Assembly (NCBI RefSeq): GCF_913058035.1
Contig: NZ_CAJXPA010000002.1
Coordinates: 23,965 to 87,964 of the forward strand
Reading direction: 5' to 3'
DNA length: 64,000 nucleotides
Origin: an uncultured Paraglaciecola sp.
GTDB lineage: Bacteria; Pseudomonadota; Gammaproteobacteria; Enterobacterales; Alteromonadaceae
Of this stretch, positions 18,487-26,553 are shown in pieces (the first letter of the stretch is position 1; every line of letters begins with the position of its first letter). Under the pieces are notes generated by a model. It saw only the letters and a list, made by a program, of their open reading frames with translations. It did no database searches and had not been told where the DNA came from. Made by a program: the position numbers and the translations under genes.

Positions 18487-18706
18487 TGTTTTTTCTCTTT
18501 TAGGGCCACATATCCGTCAGTTAAGACGCTCAACTTTTTAAAGTTATATATAGCTAAATTACTGAAATTTTATGGGCGCGGATTGTACAGTTTTATCCAA
18601 CATTTAGCGAACTTCAAATGCATATTGCTTTAAATAAAGAAAACACACTCAACTGGTCAACTTATTATTAACATTATTGCAATAAAATGAAGTGTTTAGG
18701 TGCGTG

Positions 18707-18723
18707 GGCATTTCTTTGGTGCA
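18707..18723 (+). promoter_or_regulatory. Candidate NtrC enhancer site
   Basis: The 17-bp segment has a perfect right half T-GGTGCA and a partial left half (GCA) compared with the NtrC consensus TGCACC-N5-GGTGCA. A second GGTGCA overlaps the sigma-54 promoter, and TGCAC at 18720 can pair with it. The distance to the promoter is short for an enhancer, so this is tentative. Confidence 0.45.
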
Positions 18724-18737
18724 CTCATGCTTTATTA

Positions 18738-18753
18738 TGGTGCATAGCATGCT
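18738..18753 (+). promoter_or_regulatory. Sigma-54 promoter of glnA
   Basis: TGGTGCATAGCATGCT shows the invariant GG (18739-18740) and GC (18751-18752) spaced by exactly 10 bp, the -24/-12 signature. Its place 157 bp before glnA, in a locus that encodes NtrB and NtrC, supports nitrogen control of glutamine synthetase. Confidence 0.75.
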
Positions 18754-18909
18754 TTTTTTTTCGTTTACGCTATGCTAAAAAAACATAAACAAAAGGCATT
18801 CCAATCACTTAGGTATGTGGCATGATAATCGCTTTGTTAATGAACGCTTACTTACCCGGGTTGTTTGACCCCTCAATAATATATTTACACTTTTAATCTG
18901 GAGGACACC

Positions 18910-20319
18910 ATGTCAGCACAAAAGGCCTTAGACCTTATTAAAGAAACCGAAGCTAAATTTGTCGATTTACGTTTTACCGATACAAAGGGTAAGGAACAGC
19001 ACGTTTCTATCCCTACTCATCAAGTGACTGAAGAATTCTTCGAAGAAGGCAAAATGTTTGATGGTTCTTCTATCCTTGGTTGGAAGGGCATTAATGAATC
19101 AGATATGATTTTAATGCCTGATGGCGAAACTGCTGTACTTGACCCGTTCGCTGAAGAGACACAAATTAACATCCGTTGCGATATTTTAGAACCTATGACA
19201 ATGCAAGGTTACGACCGTGACCCACGTTCTGTTGCTCGCCGCGCAGAAGAGTATTTAATATCAACTGGCATCGGTGATACTGCATTATTTGGACCTGAGC
19301 CAGAATTTTTCTTGTTCGATGACGTACGTTTTCACACTGATATGTCAGGTTCATTTTTCAAGATCGATTCTAGTGAAGCCAAATGGAATTCAGGTGCTGA
19401 GTTTGAAGAAGGTAATATGGCTCATCGCCCCGGTGTAAAAGGCGGATATTTCCCCGTTCCACCGGTTGACTCGTCTCACGATACTCGTGCTGCTATGTGC
19501 ATGGTTATGGAAGAAATGGGATTAACTGTTGAAGCGCATCACCATGAGGTAGCGACTGCAGGTCAAAACGAAATTGCATGTCTTTTTAACACGTTAGTTA
19601 AGAAAGCTGATGAAGTCCAAATATACAAATATGTGGTACACAACGTTGCACATGCTTACGGACAAACCGCTACCTTTATGCCAAAACCCCTTGTTGGAGA
19701 TAATGGGTCTGGTATGCATGTTCATCAGTCTATTTCTAAAAACGGTAAAAACATCTTTGCTGGTGATAAATACGCTGGAATGTCTGAAGAGGCATTGTTT
19801 TATATTGGCGGCATTATTAAACATGCTCGCGCAATTAACGCATTTACTAACGCTTCAACCAACTCTTACAAGCGTTTGGTACCAGGATTCGAAGCACCTG
19901 TTATGCTAGCTTATTCTGCACGCAACCGTTCTGCTTCTATCCGTATTCCTTTTGTTACTAGCGATAGGGCTCGTCGTATTGAAGTGCGTTTCCCTGACCC
20001 AACTGGTAATCCTTACCTAGCATTCACTGCTATGTTGATGGCTGGCCTTGATGGTATCAAAAACAAAATTCATCCTGGTGATTCAATGGATAAAGATCTG
20101 TATGACTTGCCTGCAGAAGAGGCAGCTGCCATTCCTCAAGTTTGTAGTTCATTTGAACAAGCTTTGGAAGCCCTTAATAATGACCGTGAATTTTTAACTA
20201 CCGGTGGTGTTATGTCTGACGAATCGATTGATGCTTATATCGAACTTAAGATGGCTGAAGTACAGACTCTTAATATGACAACTCATCCAGTTGAGTTTGA
20301 CATGTACTACAGCGTATAG
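18910..20319 (+). CDS. glnA: Glutamine synthetase, type I
   Basis: A 469-residue enzyme that joins ammonia to glutamate using ATP; it forms a dodecamer in the cytoplasm. Length equals that of E. coli GlnA. Visible blocks include M-F-D-G-S-S-I near 50, G-P-E-P-E-F-F near 130, the ATP-site [12 protein letters not shown] near 262-273, and N-R-S-A-S-I-R-I-P. The adenylylation Tyr lies in D-L-Y-D-L-P near residue 398, so it is the GSI-beta form switched by GlnE. First gene of the nitrogen block, with a sigma-54 promoter upstream and a terminator directly after. Confidence 0.98.
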   Translation: MSAQKALDLIKETEAKFVDLRFTDTKGKEQHVSIPTHQVTEEFFEEGKMFDGSSILGWKGINESDMILMPDGETAVLDPFAEETQINIRCDILEPMTMQGYDRDPRSVARRAEEYLISTGIGDTALFGPEPEFFLFDDVRFHTDMSGSFFKIDSSEAKWNSGAEFEEGNMAHRPGVKGGYFPVPPVDSSHDTRAAMCMVMEEMGLTVEAHHHEVATAGQNEIACLFNTLVKKADEVQIYKYVVHNVAHAYGQTATFMPKPLVGDNGSGMHVHQSISKNGKNIFAGDKYAGMSEEALFYIGGIIKHARAINAFTNASTNSYKRLVPGFEAPVMLAYSARNRSASIRIPFVTSDRARRIEVRFPDPTGNPYLAFTAMLMAGLDGIKNKIHPGDSMDKDLYDLPAEEAAAIPQVCSSFEQALEALNNDREFLTTGGVMSDESIDAYIELKMAEVQTLNMTTHPVEFDMYYSV

Positions 20320-20367
20320 ATACGGAGTGTCATTCCCCTATCTTCGATAGTTATTAAAATAAATAAC

Positions 20368-20393
20368 AAGCTCGCTTTTGCGGGCTTTTTTTT
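20368..20393 (+). terminator. Intrinsic terminator of glnA
   Basis: Stem AAGCTCGC/GCGGGCTT with one G-T pair, loop TTTT, then eight T. It separates glnA transcription from the genes downstream. Confidence 0.92.
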
Positions 20394-20480
20394 ATCTATA
20401 ATAAAGCTACACTTATCTTCGAACTACGAGCAATGAGGCTTATGATTTTGGTTTCGACTTAGTCATTAGTATGGAGGAAT

Positions 20481-21014
20481 ATGATTGTGCGTGTATTTTA
20501 CATTTTTTGTTTATTATTACTATGTATCAGTGTATCTGCAAAAGTGCTGTATAAAACGGTGAAGGCTGATGGCAGTGTGGTTTACAGCGATGTTAAAAAT
20601 CCAGGATCTGTGCCAGTCAATCTATCCTCAATAAATACGGTTGTTATACCAGCTTTAAATAATGCTTCAAGCCAAACGGCGACCCAAAATATCCGTATAA
20701 AAAAAGTCAGACCCGAAGTGCAATACACAGTGTTTATACGTTCACCAGAGGCTGAACAAACATTACGTGATAATGCTGGTGGGGTAAAAATTAGTGTAAG
20801 TGTTTTACCAAAAAAATCTGGAAAGTTTCAATTAATTTTTGATGGTCAGATATTTAAAACTCAATCAAAAAGTCAGTTTCAACTAGAAAGTGTGGATAGA
20901 GGCGCCCATACAATTAAAGTTAATTTTCTCGACAACTCAGGCAAGATCCTTGCATCGTCAAAGCAGCAGACCTTTTATCTGCAAAAAGCTTCTGCTCTGA
21001 TCAATGCAAATTAA
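20481..21014 (+). CDS. DUF4124 domain-containing exported protein
   Basis: A 177-residue protein with a signal peptide cut after V-S-A-K or so, then the DUF4124 motif V-L-Y-K-T-V-K-A-D-G-S-V-V-Y-S-D near residues 22-37. The rest is beta-rich (V-F-I-R-S-P, G-K-F-Q-L-I-F-D-G-Q) and resembles an immunoglobulin-like fold. Proteins of this type commonly lie between glnA and ntrB in gammaproteobacteria. Their role is not established. Start supported by a GGAGG site. Confidence 0.85.
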   Translation: MIVRVFYIFCLLLLCISVSAKVLYKTVKADGSVVYSDVKNPGSVPVNLSSINTVVIPALNNASSQTATQNIRIKKVRPEVQYTVFIRSPEAEQTLRDNAGGVKISVSVLPKKSGKFQLIFDGQIFKTQSKSQFQLESVDRGAHTIKVNFLDNSGKILASSKQQTFYLQKASALINAN

Positions 21015-21085
21015 TGAAATAAAGATATTTTATAAAAAATAGTATCTATATCACAGCAGCTAAATAATACTTTGCACTTTATAGG

Positions 21086-21121
21086 TGCATAAAAAAATGC
21101 GTAAAAAGATGCATGAAAGTT
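21086..21121. repeat. 12-bp TGCATAAAAAAA tandem repeat, three copies
   Basis: Units at 21086, 21098 and 21110, each beginning TGC. The third contains an ATG in frame with ntrB, so the repeat generates an alternative start and displaces the ribosome binding site. Confidence 0.85.
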
Positions 21122-21127
21122 GAGTTT

Positions 21128-22192
21128 ATGTCTGAATCCATCACTACTACAAATTTATTAGATAACCTATCAACTGCTGTAGTTGTATTAAACAGTGAAT
21201 TAATTGTTCAATATGCCAATCATGCTGCACAGGATGTATTTGAACGCAGCTTAAATTTGTTAATTGGTTGTTCACTTAATCACTTTATTGCTTCATCAAG
21301 TCTCGATTTTGAGCGATTTCAAAATTCAATGGAATTTGGTGTTGTTTACTCTGATAGTGAAGTCACCTTTAAATTTAATGACGGCCGACATACCCAAGCT
21401 GATGTGTCTATTACTAGCATACTGGACAACCAACTATTAGTCGAAATCAGACTTGTCGAACAACAGAAAAAAATTAGCCAAGAAAATCGACAATGGGCCC
21501 AACAGCAGGCTGCTAGTGAGTTAGTCCGCGGTTTGGCACACGAAATTAAAAATCCATTAGGTGGTATTAGAGGGGCTGCACAACTGTTAGCTAAACAGCT
21601 ACATAGCGATGAATTAGAAGAATTTACTCAAGTTATTATCGAGCAATCAGACAGGCTTACCAATTTAGTGGACCGATTACTAGGACCAAACTTGCGTCCA
21701 AGTTTCGGCTGGTACAACGTGCATCAAGTACTTGAAAAAGTATGTACTTTGGTGCGACTCGATCCTAGCCATAATATTGCGATTACAAGGGACTATGATC
21801 CGAGTATTCCTGACGTCTACCTTGATCAAGATATGATGCAACAAGCCACATTAAATATAGTGCGTAATAGTGTGCAAGTGTTGTCGGAACAACAAAATGT
21901 AGTTGGCAAAATACAAATAATTACCAGAATTGAACGCCAAGTGATTATTCATGGTGCTTGTTTTCCATTGTGCGTGAAAATCCAAATTATCGACAACGGA
22001 CCAGGCATACCTGTAGAACTAAAAAATACACTATTTTATCCTATGGTGACCAGTAAAAAAGAAGGCAACGGTTTAGGTCTATCTATATCCCAAACTCTGA
22101 TCGGTCATCACCGGGGGAAAATTGAAGTGGATAGTTGGCCGGGTAGAACAGAATTTATTTTATATATACCCATTGATAAAAAGGACCCCTAG
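21128..22192 (+). CDS. glnL: Nitrogen regulation sensor histidine kinase NtrB
   Basis: A 354-residue cytoplasmic kinase that phosphorylates NtrC when nitrogen is scarce; P-II binding normally turns it into a phosphatase. A PAS domain spans about residues 8-100, the phosphorylated His138 lies in L-A-H-E-I-K-N-P-L-G-G, and the ATPase has D-N-G-P-G-I-P and G-N-G-L-G-L-S-I. An ATG at 21113 in the repeat would add five residues. The ATG at 21128 is preferred because the N-terminus then matches the family. It is followed two bases later by ntrC. The P-II gene in this window is broken, so another P-II must serve it. Confidence 0.95.
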   Translation: MSESITTTNLLDNLSTAVVVLNSELIVQYANHAAQDVFERSLNLLIGCSLNHFIASSSLDFERFQNSMEFGVVYSDSEVTFKFNDGRHTQADVSITSILDNQLLVEIRLVEQQKKISQENRQWAQQQAASELVRGLAHEIKNPLGGIRGAAQLLAKQLHSDELEEFTQVIIEQSDRLTNLVDRLLGPNLRPSFGWYNVHQVLEKVCTLVRLDPSHNIAITRDYDPSIPDVYLDQDMMQQATLNIVRNSVQVLSEQQNVVGKIQIITRIERQVIIHGACFPLCVKIQIIDNGPGIPVELKNTLFYPMVTSKKEGNGLGLSISQTLIGHHRGKIEVDSWPGRTEFILYIPIDKKDP

Positions 22193-22194
22193 AC

Positions 22195-23601
22195 ATGAGT
22201 GCAGAACCAGTATGGATAGTCGATGACGACAGCTCGATTCGTTGGGTATTACAAAAAGCGTTGGAAGCAGCAAATATTCCTTGTTTCAGTTTTGAAAATC
22301 CTCAGGACTTATTACTGCAATTGGAAACAGAACAACCTCCAGAAGTTATTGTGTCAGATATTCGTATGCCACAAATGGATGGAATCGTTTTATTACGCGA
22401 AGTGCATAAACGTTTTGAGAATATCCCAGTAATTATTATGACTGCCCATTCTGATCTAGATAGCGCAGTGAATGCCTACCAAAGTGGTGCATTTGAATAC
22501 CTACCTAAACCCTTCGACATAGATGAAGCAGTGAACTTGGTGCGACGTGCGTTGACGCATGTTCGCGAACAGTCAACTAAAAATCAGCCTCCTGAACTGG
22601 TAAAAGCGACAGAGATAATTGGTGAGGCACCAGCTATGCAAGAGGTGTTCAGAGCAGTAGGGCGCTTGTCTCGTTCAAGTATTAGTGTGCTAATAAATGG
22701 CCAGTCAGGTACAGGTAAAGAGTTAGTCGCTCACGCACTTCATCGTCATAGCCCTCGTTCAGATAATACTTTTATAGCTCTGAACATGGCGGCAATACCG
22801 GCCGACTTGATTGAATCTGAATTATTTGGACATGAAAAAGGTGCATTCACTGGTGCCCAAGCAGCCAGACAAGGGCGTTTCGAACAAGCCAACGGAGGAA
22901 CCTTATTTTTAGATGAAATAGGTGACATGCCATTAGACGTGCAAACCAGACTATTGCGTGTCTTAGCAGATGGACAATTCTACCGTGTTGGAGGCCATAA
23001 CCCCGTTACGGTAGATGTCAGAATTATTGCTGCTACTCACCAAAACTTGGAACAACGCGTGTCTGAAGGTAAATTTCGAGAAGATTTATATCACAGATTA
23101 AATGTCATACGTATTCATATCCCAACACTAAGTGAAAGACGTGAAGATATTCCCATATTGGCAGCACACTTCTTACAAAAAGCGGCTGCAGAACTAGCCG
23201 TTGAGGTAAAATCACTTAATAAAGAGACTAAAAAGATCCTTGCCAACTTACCTTGGCCCGGCAATGTTCGTCAGCTTGAAAATATGTGTCGTTGGTTAAC
23301 GGTGATGGCTAGCGGACAAGACGTGCTGCCTCATGATCTTCCACCAGAGATAAATCAACAACCCACGTCTATAGAAAAAACAACTCAGTCTGGGGATTGG
23401 CGAACATTGTTGGCCAATTGGGCTGACGTTCAACTACAATCTGGTCAAAATAATATTTTGGATGAAGCTATCGCCAGCTTTGAGCGTATATTGTTAGAGC
23501 GCGCTTTACACTATACCCATGGGCATAAACAAGATGCAGCCAAGAGATTGGGGTGGGGCAGAAATACTCTGACTAGAAAACTAAAAGAATTGGATATGTG
23601 A
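22195..23601 (+). CDS. glnG: Nitrogen response regulator NtrC, sigma-54 activator
   Basis: A 468-residue enhancer-binding protein. The receiver domain carries Asp55 (V-S-D-I-R-M-P), the AAA+ domain has the Walker A G-Q-S-G-T-G-K-E, the sigma-54 contact loop G-A-F-T-G-A and Walker B L-F-L-D-E-I-G-D, and the C-terminal Fis-type HTH ends the protein (A-A-K-R-L-G-W-G-R-N-T-L-T-R-K). Phosphorylated by NtrB, it activates promoters such as that of glnA in this window. Only two bases separate it from ntrB. Confidence 0.97.
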   Translation: MSAEPVWIVDDDSSIRWVLQKALEAANIPCFSFENPQDLLLQLETEQPPEVIVSDIRMPQMDGIVLLREVHKRFENIPVIIMTAHSDLDSAVNAYQSGAFEYLPKPFDIDEAVNLVRRALTHVREQSTKNQPPELVKATEIIGEAPAMQEVFRAVGRLSRSSISVLINGQSGTGKELVAHALHRHSPRSDNTFIALNMAAIPADLIESELFGHEKGAFTGAQAARQGRFEQANGGTLFLDEIGDMPLDVQTRLLRVLADGQFYRVGGHNPVTVDVRIIAATHQNLEQRVSEGKFREDLYHRLNVIRIHIPTLSERREDIPILAAHFLQKAAAELAVEVKSLNKETKKILANLPWPGNVRQLENMCRWLTVMASGQDVLPHDLPPEINQQPTSIEKTTQSGDWRTLLANWADVQLQSGQNNILDEAIASFERILLERALHYTHGHKQDAAKRLGWGRNTLTRKLKELDM

Positions 23602-23609
23602 ATTAACTG

Positions 23610-23638
23610 TGACAACCAGAGTCATTATCTGGTTGTCA
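23610..23638 (+). terminator. Hairpin after ntrC
   Basis: A perfect 11-bp inverted repeat TGACAACCAGA/TCTGGTTGTCA with a 7-base loop, 8 bp after the ntrC stop. The T-run after it is short, so termination may be partial or it may protect the mRNA end. Confidence 0.65.
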
Positions 23639-23919
23639 TTCGAGTTAAAGACATCATTAGTTGCGAAAATATTGGTAGAGATCAATATTCTAATCTTAAA
23701 AAGACCTCAGGTAGTTTTTACAACAGCAGAAAAACCTTCGCCGAAAAAGTACAAGAAACCTCTTGGCCTAAGTAATGTGGCCTCTGATGTTGCAAAGGTT
23801 ACAAAAAATATCACTTGGAAAGTGTTATAAAATTTTGTTGAGTCATTAATAACTTAAGCATGTCAGAACTTGCAACATTGCTTTTATTGACTCTTATGAC
23901 TAAAAAATACAACTATTTC
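23639..23919. other. Intergenic region after ntrC
   Basis: About 280 bp. A 73-codon frame beginning in the hairpin has no recognisable family and is not called. Nothing else was identified. Confidence 0.45.
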
Positions 23920-23955
23920 CCCTTTATCTTGCCCTTTATTTTACCCTTTAATTTG
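23920..23955. repeat. 12-bp CCCTTTATYTTR tandem repeat, three copies
   Basis: Units at 23920, 23932 and 23944. The last one spans the stop codon of the HD-GYP gene (stop at 23948-23950, minus strand). Confidence 0.88.
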
Positions 23956-25087
23956 TCAACAACGAAGCCATTCCGCTATTAAATACTTGCATCCACTTGC
24001 TAGAAAACTGTCCTTTAGCAATTCGGTTAATTTCAATGACTGCTTTTTTCTTAGGCATCCGTAGATGTGCCTCGTAAGCTCGCGCATGTGTTATGGCGTC
24101 AAAGGTGTCTAAAATAGCTAACAGTTTTGCACCTTCGCAAATATCGTCTTCCTTTACTCCTAGCGGATAACCACTGCCATCAATGCGCTCGTGATGCTGC
24201 ATGACAATTTTACGCGCTTCATTCCATTGATTAAGGTTTTCCAGTAAGCGAGCACTTTTGTAAACATGGGAGCGCATGAGATTAAATTCGACTTCCTCCA
24301 GTTTTTCTTGTTTGTGCAAAACAGCAACGGGCATAAAGGCCATACCAAAATCGTGCATATAACAGGCAACGGCAAGTTGGACTTCGTTAATCGGTGAACC
24401 TGCAATTTTATTGACATAGCCAGCAAGCTTGGCGATCCTATCGCCCCTACCTTCCCAGTACATAGAGCGTTTTTCTATCGGTTTCATCAATTCACGAAAG
24501 AAAACCAGATCTTCACGTTCTTCAGCAGTGATTGTTTTTGGTATACCTGTTGTTGCTATGCTTGAAGGTCCATTCGGTGTTAGGGTTTCAGCTGTATTGT
24601 CTTGTTCAGAGCCTAGGTCAAGGCTAGGATCCAGTATCAATACCGCATTGGCTAATAGTTGTTCATGATCAACACCATTTTCAGGCGAAATGCGTTTGAT
24701 TGCCTCAACAAGTCTTTCAAACATTTGCTTATCATATTCTGCTTGCCCGGTTTGAATACAGCTTTGCACAAATACTTTGACCTTATCCATGATCAATAAT
24801 ACCAAGTCACTCATATTACTGGTGTATTTAATTTGCCCCTTACGTAAGTAATCAAGAAGATCTTCGGCATATTGCAGAAGTGGAATAAGTGGAGAAAAAT
24901 TGACTAAGCCTAAGTCACCTTTAATTGTATGGATTGAGCGAAATAGAGCACGCTGTAATTCGTTATCTTCTGGCTTCAACTCTAGTTCAATTAAGGTTTG
25001 TTCAGTGGCTTCATAAAGTTCGTTAATTTCTTCCAACAGGTCGGTGAGAATATCTTCATCGAGATCTTCATGTTTAAACATTTGCAT
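23948..25087 (-). CDS. Hpt plus HD-GYP domain signalling protein
   Basis: A 379-residue cytoplasmic protein with two signalling modules. Residues about 5-105 form a histidine phosphotransfer domain with His53 in S-I-H-T-I-K-G-D-L-G. Residues about 190-370 form an HD-GYP domain, with the metal-binding pair in Y-M-H-D-F-G, then M-R-x-H, Q-H-H-E-R-I-D-G-S-G-Y-P and D-T-F-D-A. HD-GYP proteins hydrolyse cyclic di-GMP, so phosphorelay input may set its activity. HD-F-G replaces the more usual H-D-I-G-K and the Lys is lost, which could alter catalysis. Together with the cyclase at 14 kb it adds to cyclic di-GMP control. Confidence 0.9.
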   Translation of the reverse strand: MQMFKHEDLDEDILTDLLEEINELYEATEQTLIELELKPEDNELQRALFRSIHTIKGDLGLVNFSPLIPLLQYAEDLLDYLRKGQIKYTSNMSDLVLLIMDKVKVFVQSCIQTGQAEYDKQMFERLVEAIKRISPENGVDHEQLLANAVLILDPSLDLGSEQDNTAETLTPNGPSSIATTGIPKTITAEEREDLVFFRELMKPIEKRSMYWEGRGDRIAKLAGYVNKIAGSPINEVQLAVACYMHDFGMAFMPVAVLHKQEKLEEVEFNLMRSHVYKSARLLENLNQWNEARKIVMQHHERIDGSGYPLGVKEDDICEGAKLLAILDTFDAITHARAYEAHLRMPKKKAVIEINRIAKGQFSSKWMQVFNSGMASLLTN

Positions 25088-25279
25088 TGAATGAATAGCC
25101 TTAAGGATTAAAAGTGTTTAATTACCTTTTTAGTATCGGCTAATTAAGAATTTAATTCATATATTTGTGTTGTTACAAAAAATATTAAAATACACATTAG
25201 CAAATCAAATAGTATAAGTGTTTTAGGTAGTGGATTATATGCGTATACTTTGCATCCTTTTAATCGATGAGGCTATGCA

Positions 25280-25999
25280 TTGTTAGCGCTGTTACGCATA
25301 ATTGCGATATTCTTTTATTTTTTGTTTATCAACCTATTACTTATATTGATTTGTTTGGTTAGGCCTTTTCATCGCGACAACGTCCATGCTGCGGGTGCTT
25401 TGTATAGTTCTGTTTCACGCTTACTAGGATTAAAAATCGAAATCCGGGTACCTGATACTGTTAAAAAAGGTGGTCCATATGTTTACATTGCTAATCACCA
25501 AAATAGTTATGATTTACTGACTATCTGCGGCGCTACGCAAAAAGGGACAGTAACTGTAGGTAAAAAGAGCCTTAAGTGGATCCCTGTGGTTGGTCAGATA
25601 TATTGGTTAACAGGTAATATCATGATTGACCGTAAAAATTCGGGTCGCGCCCATGATACCTTACAGGGTACTGTGCAGAAAATTCAAAAAAAACGTTTGT
25701 CTGTGTGGTTTTTTCCTGAGGGTACACGCAGTTATGGGCGCGGATTGTTACCTTTTAAAACAGGTGCGTTCCGTATAGCTGAGGCCACCAATGAACCCAT
25801 AGTGACCATTACTGCTAGCCGCTTATACGATAAAGTTAAACTTAATAGATGGGATAATGGCACGTTATTAATCGAACTGTCAGAGCCAGAGTTTATGGAC
25901 GAAAATAAATCTATCAAACAAAACGCTGAGTACTTTCATCAAAAGATGCAACAGCAGATTATAAAAGTAGACGCAGAATTAGACAACAAAATCGGGTAA
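25280..25999 (+). CDS. plsC: 1-acyl-sn-glycerol-3-phosphate acyltransferase (PlsC family)
   Basis: A 239-residue membrane acyltransferase that makes phosphatidic acid from lysophosphatidic acid. One N-terminal membrane helix spans about residues 5-28. The catalytic N-H-Q-N-S-Y-D (His73, Asp78) is the H-x4-D motif, and F-P-E-G-T-R-S at 145-151 binds the glycerol phosphate. The start is a TTG with GAGG seven bases before it; the nearby ATG at 25275 is out of frame and runs into a stop. Followed 25 bp later by rraB. A paralogue of the housekeeping enzyme cannot be excluded. Confidence 0.9.
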   Translation: MLALLRIIAIFFYFLFINLLLILICLVRPFHRDNVHAAGALYSSVSRLLGLKIEIRVPDTVKKGGPYVYIANHQNSYDLLTICGATQKGTVTVGKKSLKWIPVVGQIYWLTGNIMIDRKNSGRAHDTLQGTVQKIQKKRLSVWFFPEGTRSYGRGLLPFKTGAFRIAEATNEPIVTITASRLYDKVKLNRWDNGTLLIELSEPEFMDENKSIKQNAEYFHQKMQQQIIKVDAELDNKIG

Positions 26000-26024
26000 T
26001 CCGGTTAGCTCATAGGAATATATT

Positions 26025-26387
26025 ATGAATTCAGAAGACACATCCGAACTAGCAGAATGGCATGAGTTTAACCAAGAAACTATCGAAGCATTGATTGAAG
26101 ATGGGAGTGATGCCAGTCAAGCACATACCATTGAGTATCACTTTGCTAGCGCTGACTTTGACGTATTAGAAAAAGCGGCTGTTGATGCTTTTAAAGCCGG
26201 CTTCGAGGTGGGTGATGCCGAAGAGTTAGAGTTGGAAGACGGTGAAGAAGTTTTTTGTTTTGATGCCGTGGTCGAACGTATGCTGGATGCAAAATTAATC
26301 AACCAAGATACAGACAAGCTTTTTGCTATTGCCATCAAACATGATGTAGATTATGACGGCTGGGGCACGTTTTTTATTGAAAAATAG
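26025..26387 (+). CDS. rraB: Ribonuclease E inhibitor RraB
   Basis: A 120-residue acidic cytoplasmic protein that binds RNase E and changes which mRNAs the degradosome cleaves. The family features are visible: N-terminal E-T-I-E-A-L-I-E-D-G-S-D, then H-T-I-E-Y-H-F-A-S-x-D near residue 36, a strongly acidic middle (E-E-L-E-L-E-D-G-E) and C-terminal Y-D-G-W-G-T-F. Length matches E. coli RraB closely. An AGGA ribosome binding site precedes the ATG. Probably co-transcribed with plsC. Confidence 0.92.
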   Translation: MNSEDTSELAEWHEFNQETIEALIEDGSDASQAHTIEYHFASADFDVLEKAAVDAFKAGFEVGDAEELELEDGEEVFCFDAVVERMLDAKLINQDTDKLFAIAIKHDVDYDGWGTFFIEK

Positions 26388-26410
26388 TGATTATTCATTC
26401 GGTTGAAAAA

Positions 26411-26442
26411 CAAACTAATGACACAAAAATGTCATTAGTTTG
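26411..26442. terminator. Long hairpin after rraB
   Basis: A perfect 13-bp inverted repeat CAAACTAATGACA/TGTCATTAGTTTG around a 6-base loop, 24 bp after the rraB stop. The flanking run of A precedes the stem, so a classical T-run exists only in the minus direction. It lies where plsC-rraB transcription should end. Confidence 0.6.
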
Positions 26443-26483
26443 CCTAAAAAATACAGTAAAACTATCATCAAAGCGTCAATAAA

Positions 26484-26514
26484 AGTTCATCTCAGGTTCA
26501 CATTACCCATTCAT
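26484..26514 (+). promoter_or_regulatory. Weak candidate PhoB box before the TonB receptor
   Basis: AGTTCAT and GGTTCAC start 11 bp apart, with CATTCAT 13 bp further on. The PhoB site is a direct repeat of CTGTCAT at an 11-bp pitch. Only the TCA core matches well, so this is a suggestion prompted by the phosphatase genes downstream. Confidence 0.25.
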
Positions 26515-26553
26515 ATTACGACCCAGAAAAAACATTAAATGGGTCAATACATA

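Larger units (their letters stand above)
18487..18909. other. Divergent bipA-glnA control region
   Basis: A 423-bp region between bipA copy 2 and glnA. It contains a -10 like TACAAT for bipA on the minus strand near 18584-18589, the sigma-54 promoter of glnA and GGTGCA half-sites. glnA itself has a strong CTGGAGGA ribosome binding site. Confidence 0.6.

Noticed and set aside
23609..23830. 73-codon open frame after ntrC
   Set aside because: It begins inside the hairpin behind ntrC and matches no family I recognise.
26411..26442. Fur box before the TonB receptor
   Set aside because: The dyad does not resemble the Fur consensus (GATAATGAT units) and follows the rraB stop, so it fits a transcript end better.
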